Shown one piece after another: positions 39,870-47,415 of a stretch of 64,000 nt of DNA. Within the stretch, counting starts at the first letter, position 1, and each line of letters opens with the position of its first letter. The translations under genes and the position numbers were made by a program. Source of the DNA: Streptomyces sp. NBC_01551 (GTDB lineage Bacteria; Actinomycetota; Actinomycetes; Streptomycetales; Streptomycetaceae); the NCBI RefSeq assembly GCF_026339935.1, contig NZ_JAPEPX010000001.1, forward strand, positions 1,408,501 through 1,472,500, read 5' to 3'. The notes under the pieces were generated by a model. That model made no database searches. It had not been told where the DNA came from and worked only from the letters and a program-made list of their open reading frames with translations.

Positions 39870-41297
39870 TCAGCGGACGGGGTCGCCGATGTGGTGGACG
39901 CGGACGAGGTTGGTGGAGCCGGTGACGCCGGGGGGTGAGCCGGCGGTGATGACGACGGTGTCGCCGGGGACGCAGCGGCCGATGCGCAGGAGTTCTTCTT
40001 CGACTTGGGCGACCATGGCGTCGGTGGAGTCGACGTGGGGTCCGAGGAAGGTTTCGACGCCCCAGGTGAGGTTGAGTTGGGAGCGGGTGGCGGGGTCGGG
40101 GGTGAAGGCGAGGAGGGGGATGGGTGAGCGGTAGCGGGAGAGTCGGCGGACGGTGTCTCCGCTCTGGGTGAAGGCGATGAGGTATTTGGCGTCGAGGAAG
40201 TCGCCCATTTCGGCGGCGGCTCGGGCGACGGCTCCGCCTTGGGTGCGGGGTTTGTTGCGGTCGGTGAGTGGGGGGAGGCCCTTGGCGAGGATGTCTTCTT
40301 CGGCGGCTTCGACGATGCGGGACATGGTTTTGACGGTTTCGACGGGGTATTTGCCGACGCTGGTTTCGCCGGAGAGCATGACGGCGTCGGTGCCGTCGAT
40401 GATGGCGTTGGCGACGTCGGATGCTTCGGCTCGGGTGGGGCGGGAGTTTTCGATCATCGAGTCGAGCATCTGGGTGGCGACGATGACGGGTTTGGCGTTG
40501 CGCTTGGCGAGTTTGACGGCTCGCTTTTGGACGATGGGGACTTGTTCGAGGGGCATTTCGACGCCGAGGTCGCCGCGGGCGACCATGATGCCGTCGAATG
40601 CGGCGACGATTTCGTCGATGTTTTCGACGGCTTGGGGTTTTTCGATTTTGGCGATGACGGGGAGGCGTCGGCCTTCTTCGTCCATGATGCGGTGGACGTC
40701 TTCGATGTCGCGGCCGCTGCGGACGAAGGAGAGGGCGATGACGTCGGCGCCGGTGCGCAGGGCCCAGCGGAGGTCTTCGATGTCCTTGTCGGAGAGGGCG
40801 GGGACGGAGACGGCGACTCCGGGGAGGTTGAGTCCCTTGTGGTCGGAGACCATGCCGCCTTCGATGACGGTGGTGCGGACGTGGGGGCCTTCTACGGCGG
40901 TGACTTGGAGGGTGACGCGGCCGTCGTCGACGAGGATGCGTTCGCCGGTGGTGACGTCGGTGGCGAGGCCTTTGTAGGTGGTGCCGCAGGTGTGGCGGTC
41001 GCCTTCGTGGTGTTCGGTGGTGATGGTGAACTCGTCGCCGCGTTCAAGGAGTACGGGCCCTTCGCGGAAGCGGCCGAGTCGGATCTTCGGGCCTTGAAGG
41101 TCGGCGAGGATGCCGACGCTGTGGCCGGTTTCGTCGGATGCCTTGCGTACGCGCTGGTAGCGCTCCTCGTGTTCGGCGTAGGTGCCGTGGCTGAGGTTGA
41201 GGCGGGCGATGTCCATTCCGGCTTCGACCAGGGCTTTGATCTGGTCGTATGAGTCGGTGGCGGGGCCCAGGGTACATACGATTTTCGCTCGGCGCAT
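39870..41297 (-). CDS. pyk: Pyruvate kinase
   Basis: 475 residues. Converts phosphoenolpyruvate and ADP to pyruvate and ATP. Motifs: AKIVCTLGPATDS, LNLSHGTYAEHEERYQ, the active-site signature IAKIEKPQAVENIDEI (Lys) and GIMVARGDLGVEMP; C-terminal allosteric domain near 350-475. ATG at 41297 gives the canonical MRRAKIVCTLGPA start; the upstream in-frame extension is non-conserved. The codon choice is slightly less GC-rich than in neighbours. Upstream is an 11-bp inverted repeat that may be its operator. Confidence 0.97.
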   Translation of the reverse strand: MRRAKIVCTLGPATDSYDQIKALVEAGMDIARLNLSHGTYAEHEERYQRVRKASDETGHSVGILADLQGPKIRLGRFREGPVLLERGDEFTITTEHHEGDRHTCGTTYKGLATDVTTGERILVDDGRVTLQVTAVEGPHVRTTVIEGGMVSDHKGLNLPGVAVSVPALSDKDIEDLRWALRTGADVIALSFVRSGRDIEDVHRIMDEEGRRLPVIAKIEKPQAVENIDEIVAAFDGIMVARGDLGVEMPLEQVPIVQKRAVKLAKRNAKPVIVATQMLDSMIENSRPTRAEASDVANAIIDGTDAVMLSGETSVGKYPVETVKTMSRIVEAAEEDILAKGLPPLTDRNKPRTQGGAVARAAAEMGDFLDAKYLIAFTQSGDTVRRLSRYRSPIPLLAFTPDPATRSQLNLTWGVETFLGPHVDSTDAMVAQVEEELLRIGRCVPGDTVVITAGSPPGVTGSTNLVRVHHIGDPVR

Positions 41298-41350
41298 GGG
41301 GCGAGGGTATGCCCCTACCAGGCAGTAGGAAATTGGTTCCGGGTGTCCAC

Positions 41351-41379
41351 TCAACAACCTTTGAGCAAAAGGTTGTTGA
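41351..41379. promoter_or_regulatory. Inverted repeat upstream of pyk
   Basis: Perfect 11-bp inverted repeat TCAACAACCTT-N7-AAGGTTGTTGA. A further copy of TTGTTGA lies at 41383-41389. AT-rich for this genome and located 54 bp upstream of pyk, consistent with a regulator site or, less likely, a terminator. Confidence 0.55.
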
Positions 41380-41394
41380 CAATTGTTGAATGTG

Positions 41395-41424
41395 CGCGGG
41401 GGTGCTCTGATGAGCACCCCCGCG
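41395..41424 (-). terminator. Terminator of the SIMPL-domain gene
   Basis: 13-bp perfect stem (CGCGGGGGTGCTC and complement) with 4-nt loop, 18 bp past the stop of the SIMPL gene. Confidence 0.85.
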
Positions 41425-41442
41425 GCAGGTTTTGTGTGGTTT

Positions 41443-42147
41443 TCAGAGTTGCGGCGGGGTCATCGTGAAACGGGCGTTGACCTGGGCGAATACGGTCTGC
41501 CGCTGGGGTTCGAGATCGAGGGGCGGGGCGCCGGCGTCCTCGGCTCCGCCGTAGGCCATGGAGCGCATCGTGCCGCCGGGGGCGGCGGCGCTGAGGGCGA
41601 TGGCGTTCTCGGCGCCGAGGTCGGCGAGTTCGACGAGGGCGGCGAGGCGGGCGCCGAGGGCTTCGGCGTATTCGCGGGCGCGCTGGACGGCTTCGAGTAC
41701 GGCCTGGCGGCGGGCCTGGCCGTGGGCGGGTGAGGTGGGGCGCAGGGCCCACCAGGGTCCGTCGACGCGGGTGAGTTCGAGGTCGGCGAGGCGGGTGGTG
41801 AGTTCACCCAGAGCGGTGAAGTCGTTGAGCTCGGCGGTGATGTGCACTCGTCCGTGGTAGGCGCGGACGCGTTCGGCGCGGCCGTGGCGGGTGAGTTCGG
41901 GGGTGATGGAGAAGGCGCCGGTTTCGAGTTTTTCGACGGGTTCGCCGTAGCTCTTGATGAGGTCGAGTACGGAGTTGTTGCGTCGGGTGAGGTCTTCGAG
42001 GGCGGTGCGGCGGTCGGTGCCGCGGGCGCTGACGGTGATCCCGATGCGGGCGATCTCGGGGTCGACTTCGAGCCGGGCTTCGCCCCGGACTGCGACGCGG
42101 GGGACTTCGGGGGTTCCGTAGGGCTGGTGGGCTGCGTCCTGAGTCAT
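41443..42147 (-). CDS. SIMPL (DUF541) domain protein
   Basis: 234 residues. SIMPL domain: VPRVAVRGEARLEVDPEIARIGITV, VEKLETGAFSITPEL and a long helix QARRQAVLEAVQRAREYAEALG, given in pieces; ends with FAQVNARFTMTP. No signal peptide is visible, unlike many family members, so it is likely cytoplasmic. Function unsettled; proposed roles include signalling and oxidative-stress protection. ATG at 42147. Confidence 0.88.
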   Translation of the reverse strand: MTQDAAHQPYGTPEVPRVAVRGEARLEVDPEIARIGITVSARGTDRRTALEDLTRRNNSVLDLIKSYGEPVEKLETGAFSITPELTRHGRAERVRAYHGRVHITAELNDFTALGELTTRLADLELTRVDGPWWALRPTSPAHGQARRQAVLEAVQRAREYAEALGARLAALVELADLGAENAIALSAAAPGGTMRSMAYGGAEDAGAPPLDLEPQRQTVFAQVNARFTMTPPQL

Positions 42148-42247
42148 GGTTCCACTGTCGCACCGACGCCTGTTCGGGTGTGGTCATCGGATCGAGACCC
42201 GGGTGGGGTGTTGCTGCTTGTTACCCGTGGGTCAGAATCTACGCGCG

Positions 42248-42292
42248 TTGTTCAGGCGCATTGTTCAGGCGCGTTGTTCAGGCGCGTTGTTT
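42248..42292 (+). repeat. 13-bp tandem repeat upstream of the 5'-nucleotidase gene
   Basis: Three consecutive copies of TTGTTCAGGCGCR (42248, 42261 and 42274) and a partial fourth, ending about 24 bp before the ATG. They occupy the expected promoter/leader zone and could be a regulator-binding array. Confidence 0.9.
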
Positions 42293-42315
42293 CACGCCTC
42301 ACAAGGGGAGATGGC

Positions 42316-44106
42316 ATGGCGTTCGACCGCAGGACGTTTCTGGGGACCACGGCCGCGACGGGTGCGGCCGTGGCGTTGGCGGGGGCCGCGAGCACCCCGG
42401 CCGCCGCGCATTCCGGGTCGCGGCCGCGGACGTACTCGTTCACGGTGATGGGTACGACCGATCTGCACGGGAATGTCTTCAACTGGGACTATTTCACGGA
42501 CAAGGAGTTCGACGACAAGGCGCACAACGACGTCGGTCTGGCGAAGATCTCGACGCTGGTGAACCAGGTGCGGGCGCAGAAGGGGCGGCGCAACACGCTG
42601 CTGATCGATGCCGGTGACACGATCCAGGGCACGCAGCTGTCGTACTACTACGCGAAGGTGGATCCGATCACCGCGCGGCGGGGTCCGGTGCACCCGATGG
42701 CGCAGGCGATGAACGCGATCGGCTACGACGCGGCGGCGCTGGGCAACCACGAGTTCAATTACGGCATTCCGGTGCTGCGGAAGTTCGAGGAGCAGTGTGA
42801 TTTCCCGCTGCTGGGGGCGAACGCGCTGGACGCGAAGACGCTGCGGCCGGCGTTCCCTCCGTACAGCATGCACTGTCTGCGGACGCCGTTCGGGCGGGAC
42901 GTGAAGGTGGCGGTGCTGGGGCTGACGAACCCGGGGATCGCGATCTGGGACAAGGCGAACGTGCAGGGGAAGATGACGTTCCCCGGTCTTGAGGAGCAGG
43001 CGGCGAAGTACGTGCCGCGGCTGCGGGCGCTGGGTGCGGACGTGGTGATCGTGTCGGCGCATTCGGGGTCGAGCGGTACGTCGAGTTACGGGGACCAGCT
43101 GCCGTACGTCGAGAACGCGGCGGGGCTGGTGGCGGAGCAGGTGCCGGGGATCGACGCGATCCTGGTGGGGCACGCGCACACGGAGATCCCGGAGTACCGG
43201 GTGAAGAACAAGGCGACCGGCAAGGACGTGGTGCTGTCGGAGCCGCTGAAGTGGGGGCAGCGGCTGACGCTGTTCGACTTCGAGCTGACGTGGTCGAAGG
43301 GCTGCTGGTCGGTGGCGAAGGTGTCGGCGCAGGTGCTGAACTCGAACACGGTCGCCGAGGACCCGAAGATAGTCCGGCTGTTGCGGGACGAGCACGGGAA
43401 GGTCGTCTCGTACGTCAACCAGGTGATCGGGACGTCGACGCAGGCGATGAGCTCGGCGGAGGGTCCGGTCAAGGACGTGGCGATCATCGACCTGATCAAC
43501 CACGTGCAGGCGGAGACGGTGAAGGGGGCGCTCGCCGGGACGGAGTGGGCGGCGCTGCCGGTGCTGTCGCAGGCGTCGTGCTTCTCGCGGACGGCGGCGA
43601 TCCCGGCGGGCCAGGTGACGATCAAGGACGCGGCGGGGCTGTACCCGTTCGAGAACACCCTTGAGGCGCGGCTGCTGACGGGTGCGCAGCTGAAGGACTA
43701 CCTGGAGTACTCGGCCCGGTATTACGTGCAGACCGCGGTGGGCGCGCCGGTGGATCCGGCGGCGCTGACGAACGCGGAGGGTATTCCGGACTACAACTAC
43801 GACGCGGTGTACGGGCTTTCGTACGACGTCGACATCGCGCAGCCGAAGGGTTCGCGGATCACGGGGTTGTCTTTCGAGGGCAAGGCGGTGGATCCGGCGG
43901 CGCGGTTCGTGCTGGCGGTGAACAACTACCGGGCGTCGGGTGGCGGGGCGTTCCCGCACGTGCCGCAGGCGAAGCAGTTGTGGGCGAATTCGGACGAGAT
44001 CCGCAACACGATCATCCAGTGGGTGAAGGCGAAGGGGGCGGTGGATCCGGCGCGGTTCGCTTCGGTGGACTGGCGTCTGACGCGGGCGGGTGTGCCGGTG
44101 TTCTAG
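42316..44106 (+). CDS. Tat-exported bifunctional metallophosphatase/5'-nucleotidase
   Basis: 596 residues. Twin-arginine signal DRRTFLGTTA (residues 4-13) then an Ala-rich helix. Metallophosphatase domain: TTDLHGNVFNWDYF, LLIDAGDTIQGTQLS, ALGNHEFNYG, VVSAHSG and GHAHTEIP (metal-binding Asp, Asn and His). The C-terminal 5'-nucleotidase domain follows (LINHVQAETVKGA, DAAGLYPFENTLEAR). It hydrolyses extracellular nucleotides to nucleosides and phosphate, or 2',3'-cyclic nucleotides. ATG at 42316 preceded by AGGGGAG. Confidence 0.94.
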   Translation: MAFDRRTFLGTTAATGAAVALAGAASTPAAAHSGSRPRTYSFTVMGTTDLHGNVFNWDYFTDKEFDDKAHNDVGLAKISTLVNQVRAQKGRRNTLLIDAGDTIQGTQLSYYYAKVDPITARRGPVHPMAQAMNAIGYDAAALGNHEFNYGIPVLRKFEEQCDFPLLGANALDAKTLRPAFPPYSMHCLRTPFGRDVKVAVLGLTNPGIAIWDKANVQGKMTFPGLEEQAAKYVPRLRALGADVVIVSAHSGSSGTSSYGDQLPYVENAAGLVAEQVPGIDAILVGHAHTEIPEYRVKNKATGKDVVLSEPLKWGQRLTLFDFELTWSKGCWSVAKVSAQVLNSNTVAEDPKIVRLLRDEHGKVVSYVNQVIGTSTQAMSSAEGPVKDVAIIDLINHVQAETVKGALAGTEWAALPVLSQASCFSRTAAIPAGQVTIKDAAGLYPFENTLEARLLTGAQLKDYLEYSARYYVQTAVGAPVDPAALTNAEGIPDYNYDAVYGLSYDVDIAQPKGSRITGLSFEGKAVDPAARFVLAVNNYRASGGGAFPHVPQAKQLWANSDEIRNTIIQWVKAKGAVDPARFASVDWRLTRAGVPVF

Positions 44107-44123
44107 GCGCTGCTCGCCGGTGT

Positions 44124-44157
44124 GGGGCCGGGGTCCGCGGCGGCGGGTCCCGGCCCC
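44124..44157. terminator. Bidirectional terminator after the 5'-nucleotidase and N-monooxygenase genes
   Basis: 9-bp stem GGGGCCGGG/CCCGGCCCC with a 16-nt loop between the two convergent genes. Confidence 0.65.
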
Positions 44158-44221
44158 GTGTGCGTTCAGGGGGTGGTGTGCGGATGCGGTTGCCGGGGCG
44201 GGGTGGTTCGCGGGGTGGCTC

Positions 44222-45631
44222 CTACGGGTGTTCGACGAGGGGGAGGAGTTCGCCGGCGGGGCGGGGGCGGGCGTGTTCGCGCTGGTCGAGGCCGAAGGTG
44301 GTGAAGGCGGTGCGGGTGGGCTGGGGGTAGGGGTCTTTGCCGGTGAGGGTGTTGAGGATGGCGGCGCTGCGCCAGGCGGCGAGGCCGAGGTCGGGGGCGC
44401 CGACGCCGTGGCTGTGGCGTTCGCCGTTCTGTACGAAGACGCTGCCGGTGACGGCGGGGTCGAGGACCATGCGGTAGCGGTCGTCGATGCGGGGGCGGCC
44501 GGTGGAGTCCTTGCGGAGGTAGGGGTCGAGTCCGGCGAGGAGGCTGCTGAGGGGGCGTTCGCGGTAGCCGGTGGCGAGGATGACGGCGTCGGTGGTGAGG
44601 CGGGTGCGGGTGCCCTGTTCGACGTGTTCGAGGTGGAGTTCGACTTTGGTGGTGGCGACGCGGCCGGCGGTGCGGACGGTGACTCCGGGGGTGAGGACGG
44701 TGTCGGGCCAGCCGCCGTGGAGGGTGCGGCGGTAGAGCTCTTCGTGGATGGCGGCGATGGTGCCGGCGTCGATGCCTTTGTGGAGTTGCCATTGGGCGGG
44801 GACGAGGCGGTTGCGGACGGGTTCGGGCAGGGAGTGGAAGTAGCGGCTGTAGTCGGGGGTGAAGTGTTCGAGGCCGAGCTTGGAGTACTCCATGGGGGCG
44901 AAGGAGGGGGTGCGGGCGAGCCAGGTGAGGCGTTCGCGGCCGGCGGGGCGGGTGCGGAGCAGGTCGAGGAAGACCTCGGCGCCGGACTGGCCGGATCCGA
45001 TGATGGTGACGTGTTCGGCGCCGAGGACGCGGTCGCGGTTGTCGAGGTAGTCGGCGGAGTGGATGACGGGGACGGTGGGGGCTTCGGCGAGGGGGCGCAG
45101 GGGTTCGGGGATGTGGGGGGCGGTGCCGATGCCGAGGGCGAGGTTGCGGGTGTAGGTGCGGCCGAGGGCTTCGGCTTCGCCGTCGGTGTCGATCTGGGTG
45201 AAGTCGACTTCGAAGAGATCGCGTTCGGGGTTCCAGCGGACGGCGTCGACCTGGTGGCCGAAGTGGAGTCCGGGCAGGCGGCCGGCGACCCAGCGGCAGT
45301 AGGAGTCGTATTCGGCGCGCTGGATGTGGAACTGCTCGGCGAAGTAGAAGGGGAAGAGGCGTTCCTTGTGCTTGAGGTAGCTGAGGAAGCTCCAGGGGCT
45401 GGCGGGGTCGGCGAGGGTGACGAGGTCGGCGAGGAAGGGGACTTGGAGGGTGGCGCCTTCGATGAGGAGTCCGGGGTGCCAGCGGAAGTCGCGGCGCTGG
45501 TCGTAGAAGGCGGTGGCGAGTTCGCCGGCGCCTTGGTGGGGCAGGCCGTGGGCGAGGGCGGCGAGGGAGAGGTTGAAGGGGCCGATGCCGATTCCGACGA
45601 GGTCGTGGGGGGCGTCGAGCTGGGCGGTCAT
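44222..45631 (-). CDS. Lysine/ornithine/diamine N-monooxygenase (DesB/IucD-like)
   Basis: 469 residues. Flavin-dependent N-hydroxylating monooxygenase: FAD motif GIGIGPFNLSLAAL (residues 13-26), FLADLVTLADPASPWSFLSYL, NADPH motif TIIGSGQSGAEVFLDL near 205 and the ATGYRERPL motif near 355. It hydroxylates a primary amine, usually a step toward hydroxamate siderophores (DesB acts on cadaverine). ATG overlaps the stop of the PLP decarboxylase (ATGA). No acyltransferase or siderophore synthetase follows, so the product is unclear. Confidence 0.9.
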   Translation of the reverse strand: MTAQLDAPHDLVGIGIGPFNLSLAALAHGLPHQGAGELATAFYDQRRDFRWHPGLLIEGATLQVPFLADLVTLADPASPWSFLSYLKHKERLFPFYFAEQFHIQRAEYDSYCRWVAGRLPGLHFGHQVDAVRWNPERDLFEVDFTQIDTDGEAEALGRTYTRNLALGIGTAPHIPEPLRPLAEAPTVPVIHSADYLDNRDRVLGAEHVTIIGSGQSGAEVFLDLLRTRPAGRERLTWLARTPSFAPMEYSKLGLEHFTPDYSRYFHSLPEPVRNRLVPAQWQLHKGIDAGTIAAIHEELYRRTLHGGWPDTVLTPGVTVRTAGRVATTKVELHLEHVEQGTRTRLTTDAVILATGYRERPLSSLLAGLDPYLRKDSTGRPRIDDRYRMVLDPAVTGSVFVQNGERHSHGVGAPDLGLAAWRSAAILNTLTGKDPYPQPTRTAFTTFGLDQREHARPRPAGELLPLVEHP

Positions 45632-47043
45632 GGCTGGGTGCTGCCTTCCAGGAGGGTGACGAGGGTGTCCAGGTCGCCGGCCGTGGTGTGGGGGTTGAGG
45701 AGGGTGGTTTTGAGCCAGAGCCGGCCGTCGGCGGTGGCGCGGCCGAGTACGGCGCTTCCGTCGAGGAGGAGGGTGCGGCGCAGGGTGGCGAGCTGGTCGT
45801 CGTCCGTGGGGGTGGGGCGGAAGAGGACTGTGGTGATGGTGGGGGCCGAGTGGAGTTCGAAGCGGGGGTGGGCGTCGAGGAGTTCGGCGAGGTGGTGGGC
45901 GGCGGCGCAGGTGTGGTCGATGAGGCGGGCGAGGCCGTCGCGGCCGAGGGAGCGCAGGGTGGCGGCGATCTTGAGGGCGTCGGGGCGTCGTGTGGTGCGC
46001 AGGGAGCGGCCGAGGAGGTCGGGGAGGCCGGCTTCGGTGTCGTCGGTGGCGTTGAGGTAGTCGGCCTGGTGGGCGAGGGGGGCCAGCAGGGCGGTGTCGG
46101 GGACGGCGATCAGGCCTGCGGCGACGGGTTGCCAGCCGAGTTTGTGCAGGTCGAGGGTGACGGAGTGGGCTCGGTGCAGGCCGCGGAGCTTGTGGCGGTG
46201 GCGGGGGCTGAGGGCGAGGAGTCCGCCGTAGGCGGCGTCGATGTGGAGGTCGGCGCCGTGGTGGTCGCAGAGGTCGGCGATGGCTTCGAGGGGGTCGATG
46301 AGTCCGGCGTCGGTGGTTCCGGCGGTGGCGGTGACGAGGACGGGGCCGGGGGTGCGGGCGAGGGCCTCGTGGAGGCGGGCGGGGTCGAGGGTGCCGGTGG
46401 GGGTGGGGAGGGCGCGGGCGGGGGGCAGGCCGAGGAGCCAGGCGGCGCGGGGGACGGAGTGGTGGGCGCCTGCTCCGTGGAGGACGGTGAGGTGGGGGCC
46501 GTGGCGCTCGCGGGCGAGGAGGAGGGCGAGTTGGTTGGCTTCGGTGCCGCCGGTGGTGACGAGGGCGTCGGGGTGAGGCGTGTCGTAGAGCTCGGCGGCG
46601 AGGGTGCGGGTGAGGAGGGCCTCGATGGCGGAGGCGGCGGGGGCCTGGTCCCAGGAGTCGAGTGAGGGGTTGAGGGCGCTGACGGCGAGGTCGGCGGCGG
46701 CCGCGACGGCGAGGGGCGGGCAGTGCAGGTGGGCCGCGCACAGCGGGTCGGCGGGGTCGGCGGCGCCGGCGGCGAGGGTGTGGACGAGGGTCCGGAGCGC
46801 CTCGTGATCGCCGGTCCCGTGCTCGGGCAGTACGTCGCCCAGCGCGGCGGCGACACGGGCGGCGACGGCGTCGGGGCCGCCGGCGGGAAGGGGCCCGCGG
46901 CGGGCGGCGGCGCCGGTGCGCAGGGCGTCGAGGACGGTGCCGAGGAGCGGTCGCAGCGCGTCGGGGCCGCCGGGCCCGCCGGAGAGCGGCGGCAGGGCGG
47001 GGCCGTCGCCGGGTGTGCCGGGGCTGCCGGGGGGCGCTGTCAT
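45628..47043 (-). CDS. PLP-dependent group II decarboxylase (DesA/diaminobutyrate decarboxylase-like)
   Basis: 471 residues. Group II aminotransferase-fold decarboxylase: ALVTTGGTEANQLALLLAR (about 160), DLHIDAAYGG (PLP-pyridine-binding Asp near 269) and the internal aldimine Lys301 in VTLDLHKLGWQP. It decarboxylates a basic amino acid such as lysine, ornithine or diaminobutyrate to supply the diamine for the N-monooxygenase. Pro/Gly-rich N-terminus of 30 residues. ATG at 47043. Not preceded by a recognisable iron box. Confidence 0.85.
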   Translation of the reverse strand: MTAPPGSPGTPGDGPALPPLSGGPGGPDALRPLLGTVLDALRTGAAARRGPLPAGGPDAVAARVAAALGDVLPEHGTGDHEALRTLVHTLAAGAADPADPLCAAHLHCPPLAVAAAADLAVSALNPSLDSWDQAPAASAIEALLTRTLAAELYDTPHPDALVTTGGTEANQLALLLARERHGPHLTVLHGAGAHHSVPRAAWLLGLPPARALPTPTGTLDPARLHEALARTPGPVLVTATAGTTDAGLIDPLEAIADLCDHHGADLHIDAAYGGLLALSPRHRHKLRGLHRAHSVTLDLHKLGWQPVAAGLIAVPDTALLAPLAHQADYLNATDDTEAGLPDLLGRSLRTTRRPDALKIAATLRSLGRDGLARLIDHTCAAAHHLAELLDAHPRFELHSAPTITTVLFRPTPTDDDQLATLRRTLLLDGSAVLGRATADGRLWLKTTLLNPHTTAGDLDTLVTLLEGSTQP

Positions 47044-47415
47044 GCGGGGTCCTCACGGGAACGGGTCGGCGGTGCCGTGTGGGTGTCCGGTGGCCGGTGC
47101 GGTTCCGTGCGGCGGCGACGGGGCCGGGCTCCCGAGCGGTACAACGATCAGACCCGAATGGGGTAACCGCCGGGGTTTGTCCGTGATCTCCTCGGGGCGT
47201 GTCCGGCACCCCCGAAGCCCCCGCGCGTGACCCGAACCCCTGGCCGGCCGAAGCCCCCGCCCAAGCCCGCCCGGCCGGCTGGGGCCGCGGGGCGCGTGCC
47301 GCAGTGCCGGGTGGGCCGGGGCCCCCGCCGGGGCGGGGGCCTTGGCGGGTGTGTGCCTCCGGCGGTGGGGGTGGACGGTGGCCCCGCCGGTGGTGGGTGG
47401 AGCGCCGCGTGGGTG
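47044..47415. other. Intergenic region upstream of the decarboxylase gene
   Basis: 372 bp, very GC-rich, between pepN and the decarboxylase gene on the same strand. It holds the pepN terminator (47320-47341). The ATAC/AACG segment around 47140-47165 is the most AT-rich part and is the probable promoter zone. No iron-regulator box resembling TTAGGTTAGGCTAACCTAA was found. Confidence 0.5.
47320..47341 (-). terminator. Terminator of pepN
   Basis: 10-bp perfect stem GGCCCCCGCC with complement and a 2-nt loop, 75 bp past the pepN stop. Confidence 0.6.

Noticed and set aside
42230..42300. PHO box upstream of the 5'-nucleotidase
   Set aside because: The units share GTTCA with the PHO consensus but have a 13-bp, not 11-bp, period, so it was reported only as a repeat.
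47044..47200. Possible iron-regulator box before the decarboxylase
   Set aside because: No segment resembles TTAGGTTAGGCTAACCTAA.
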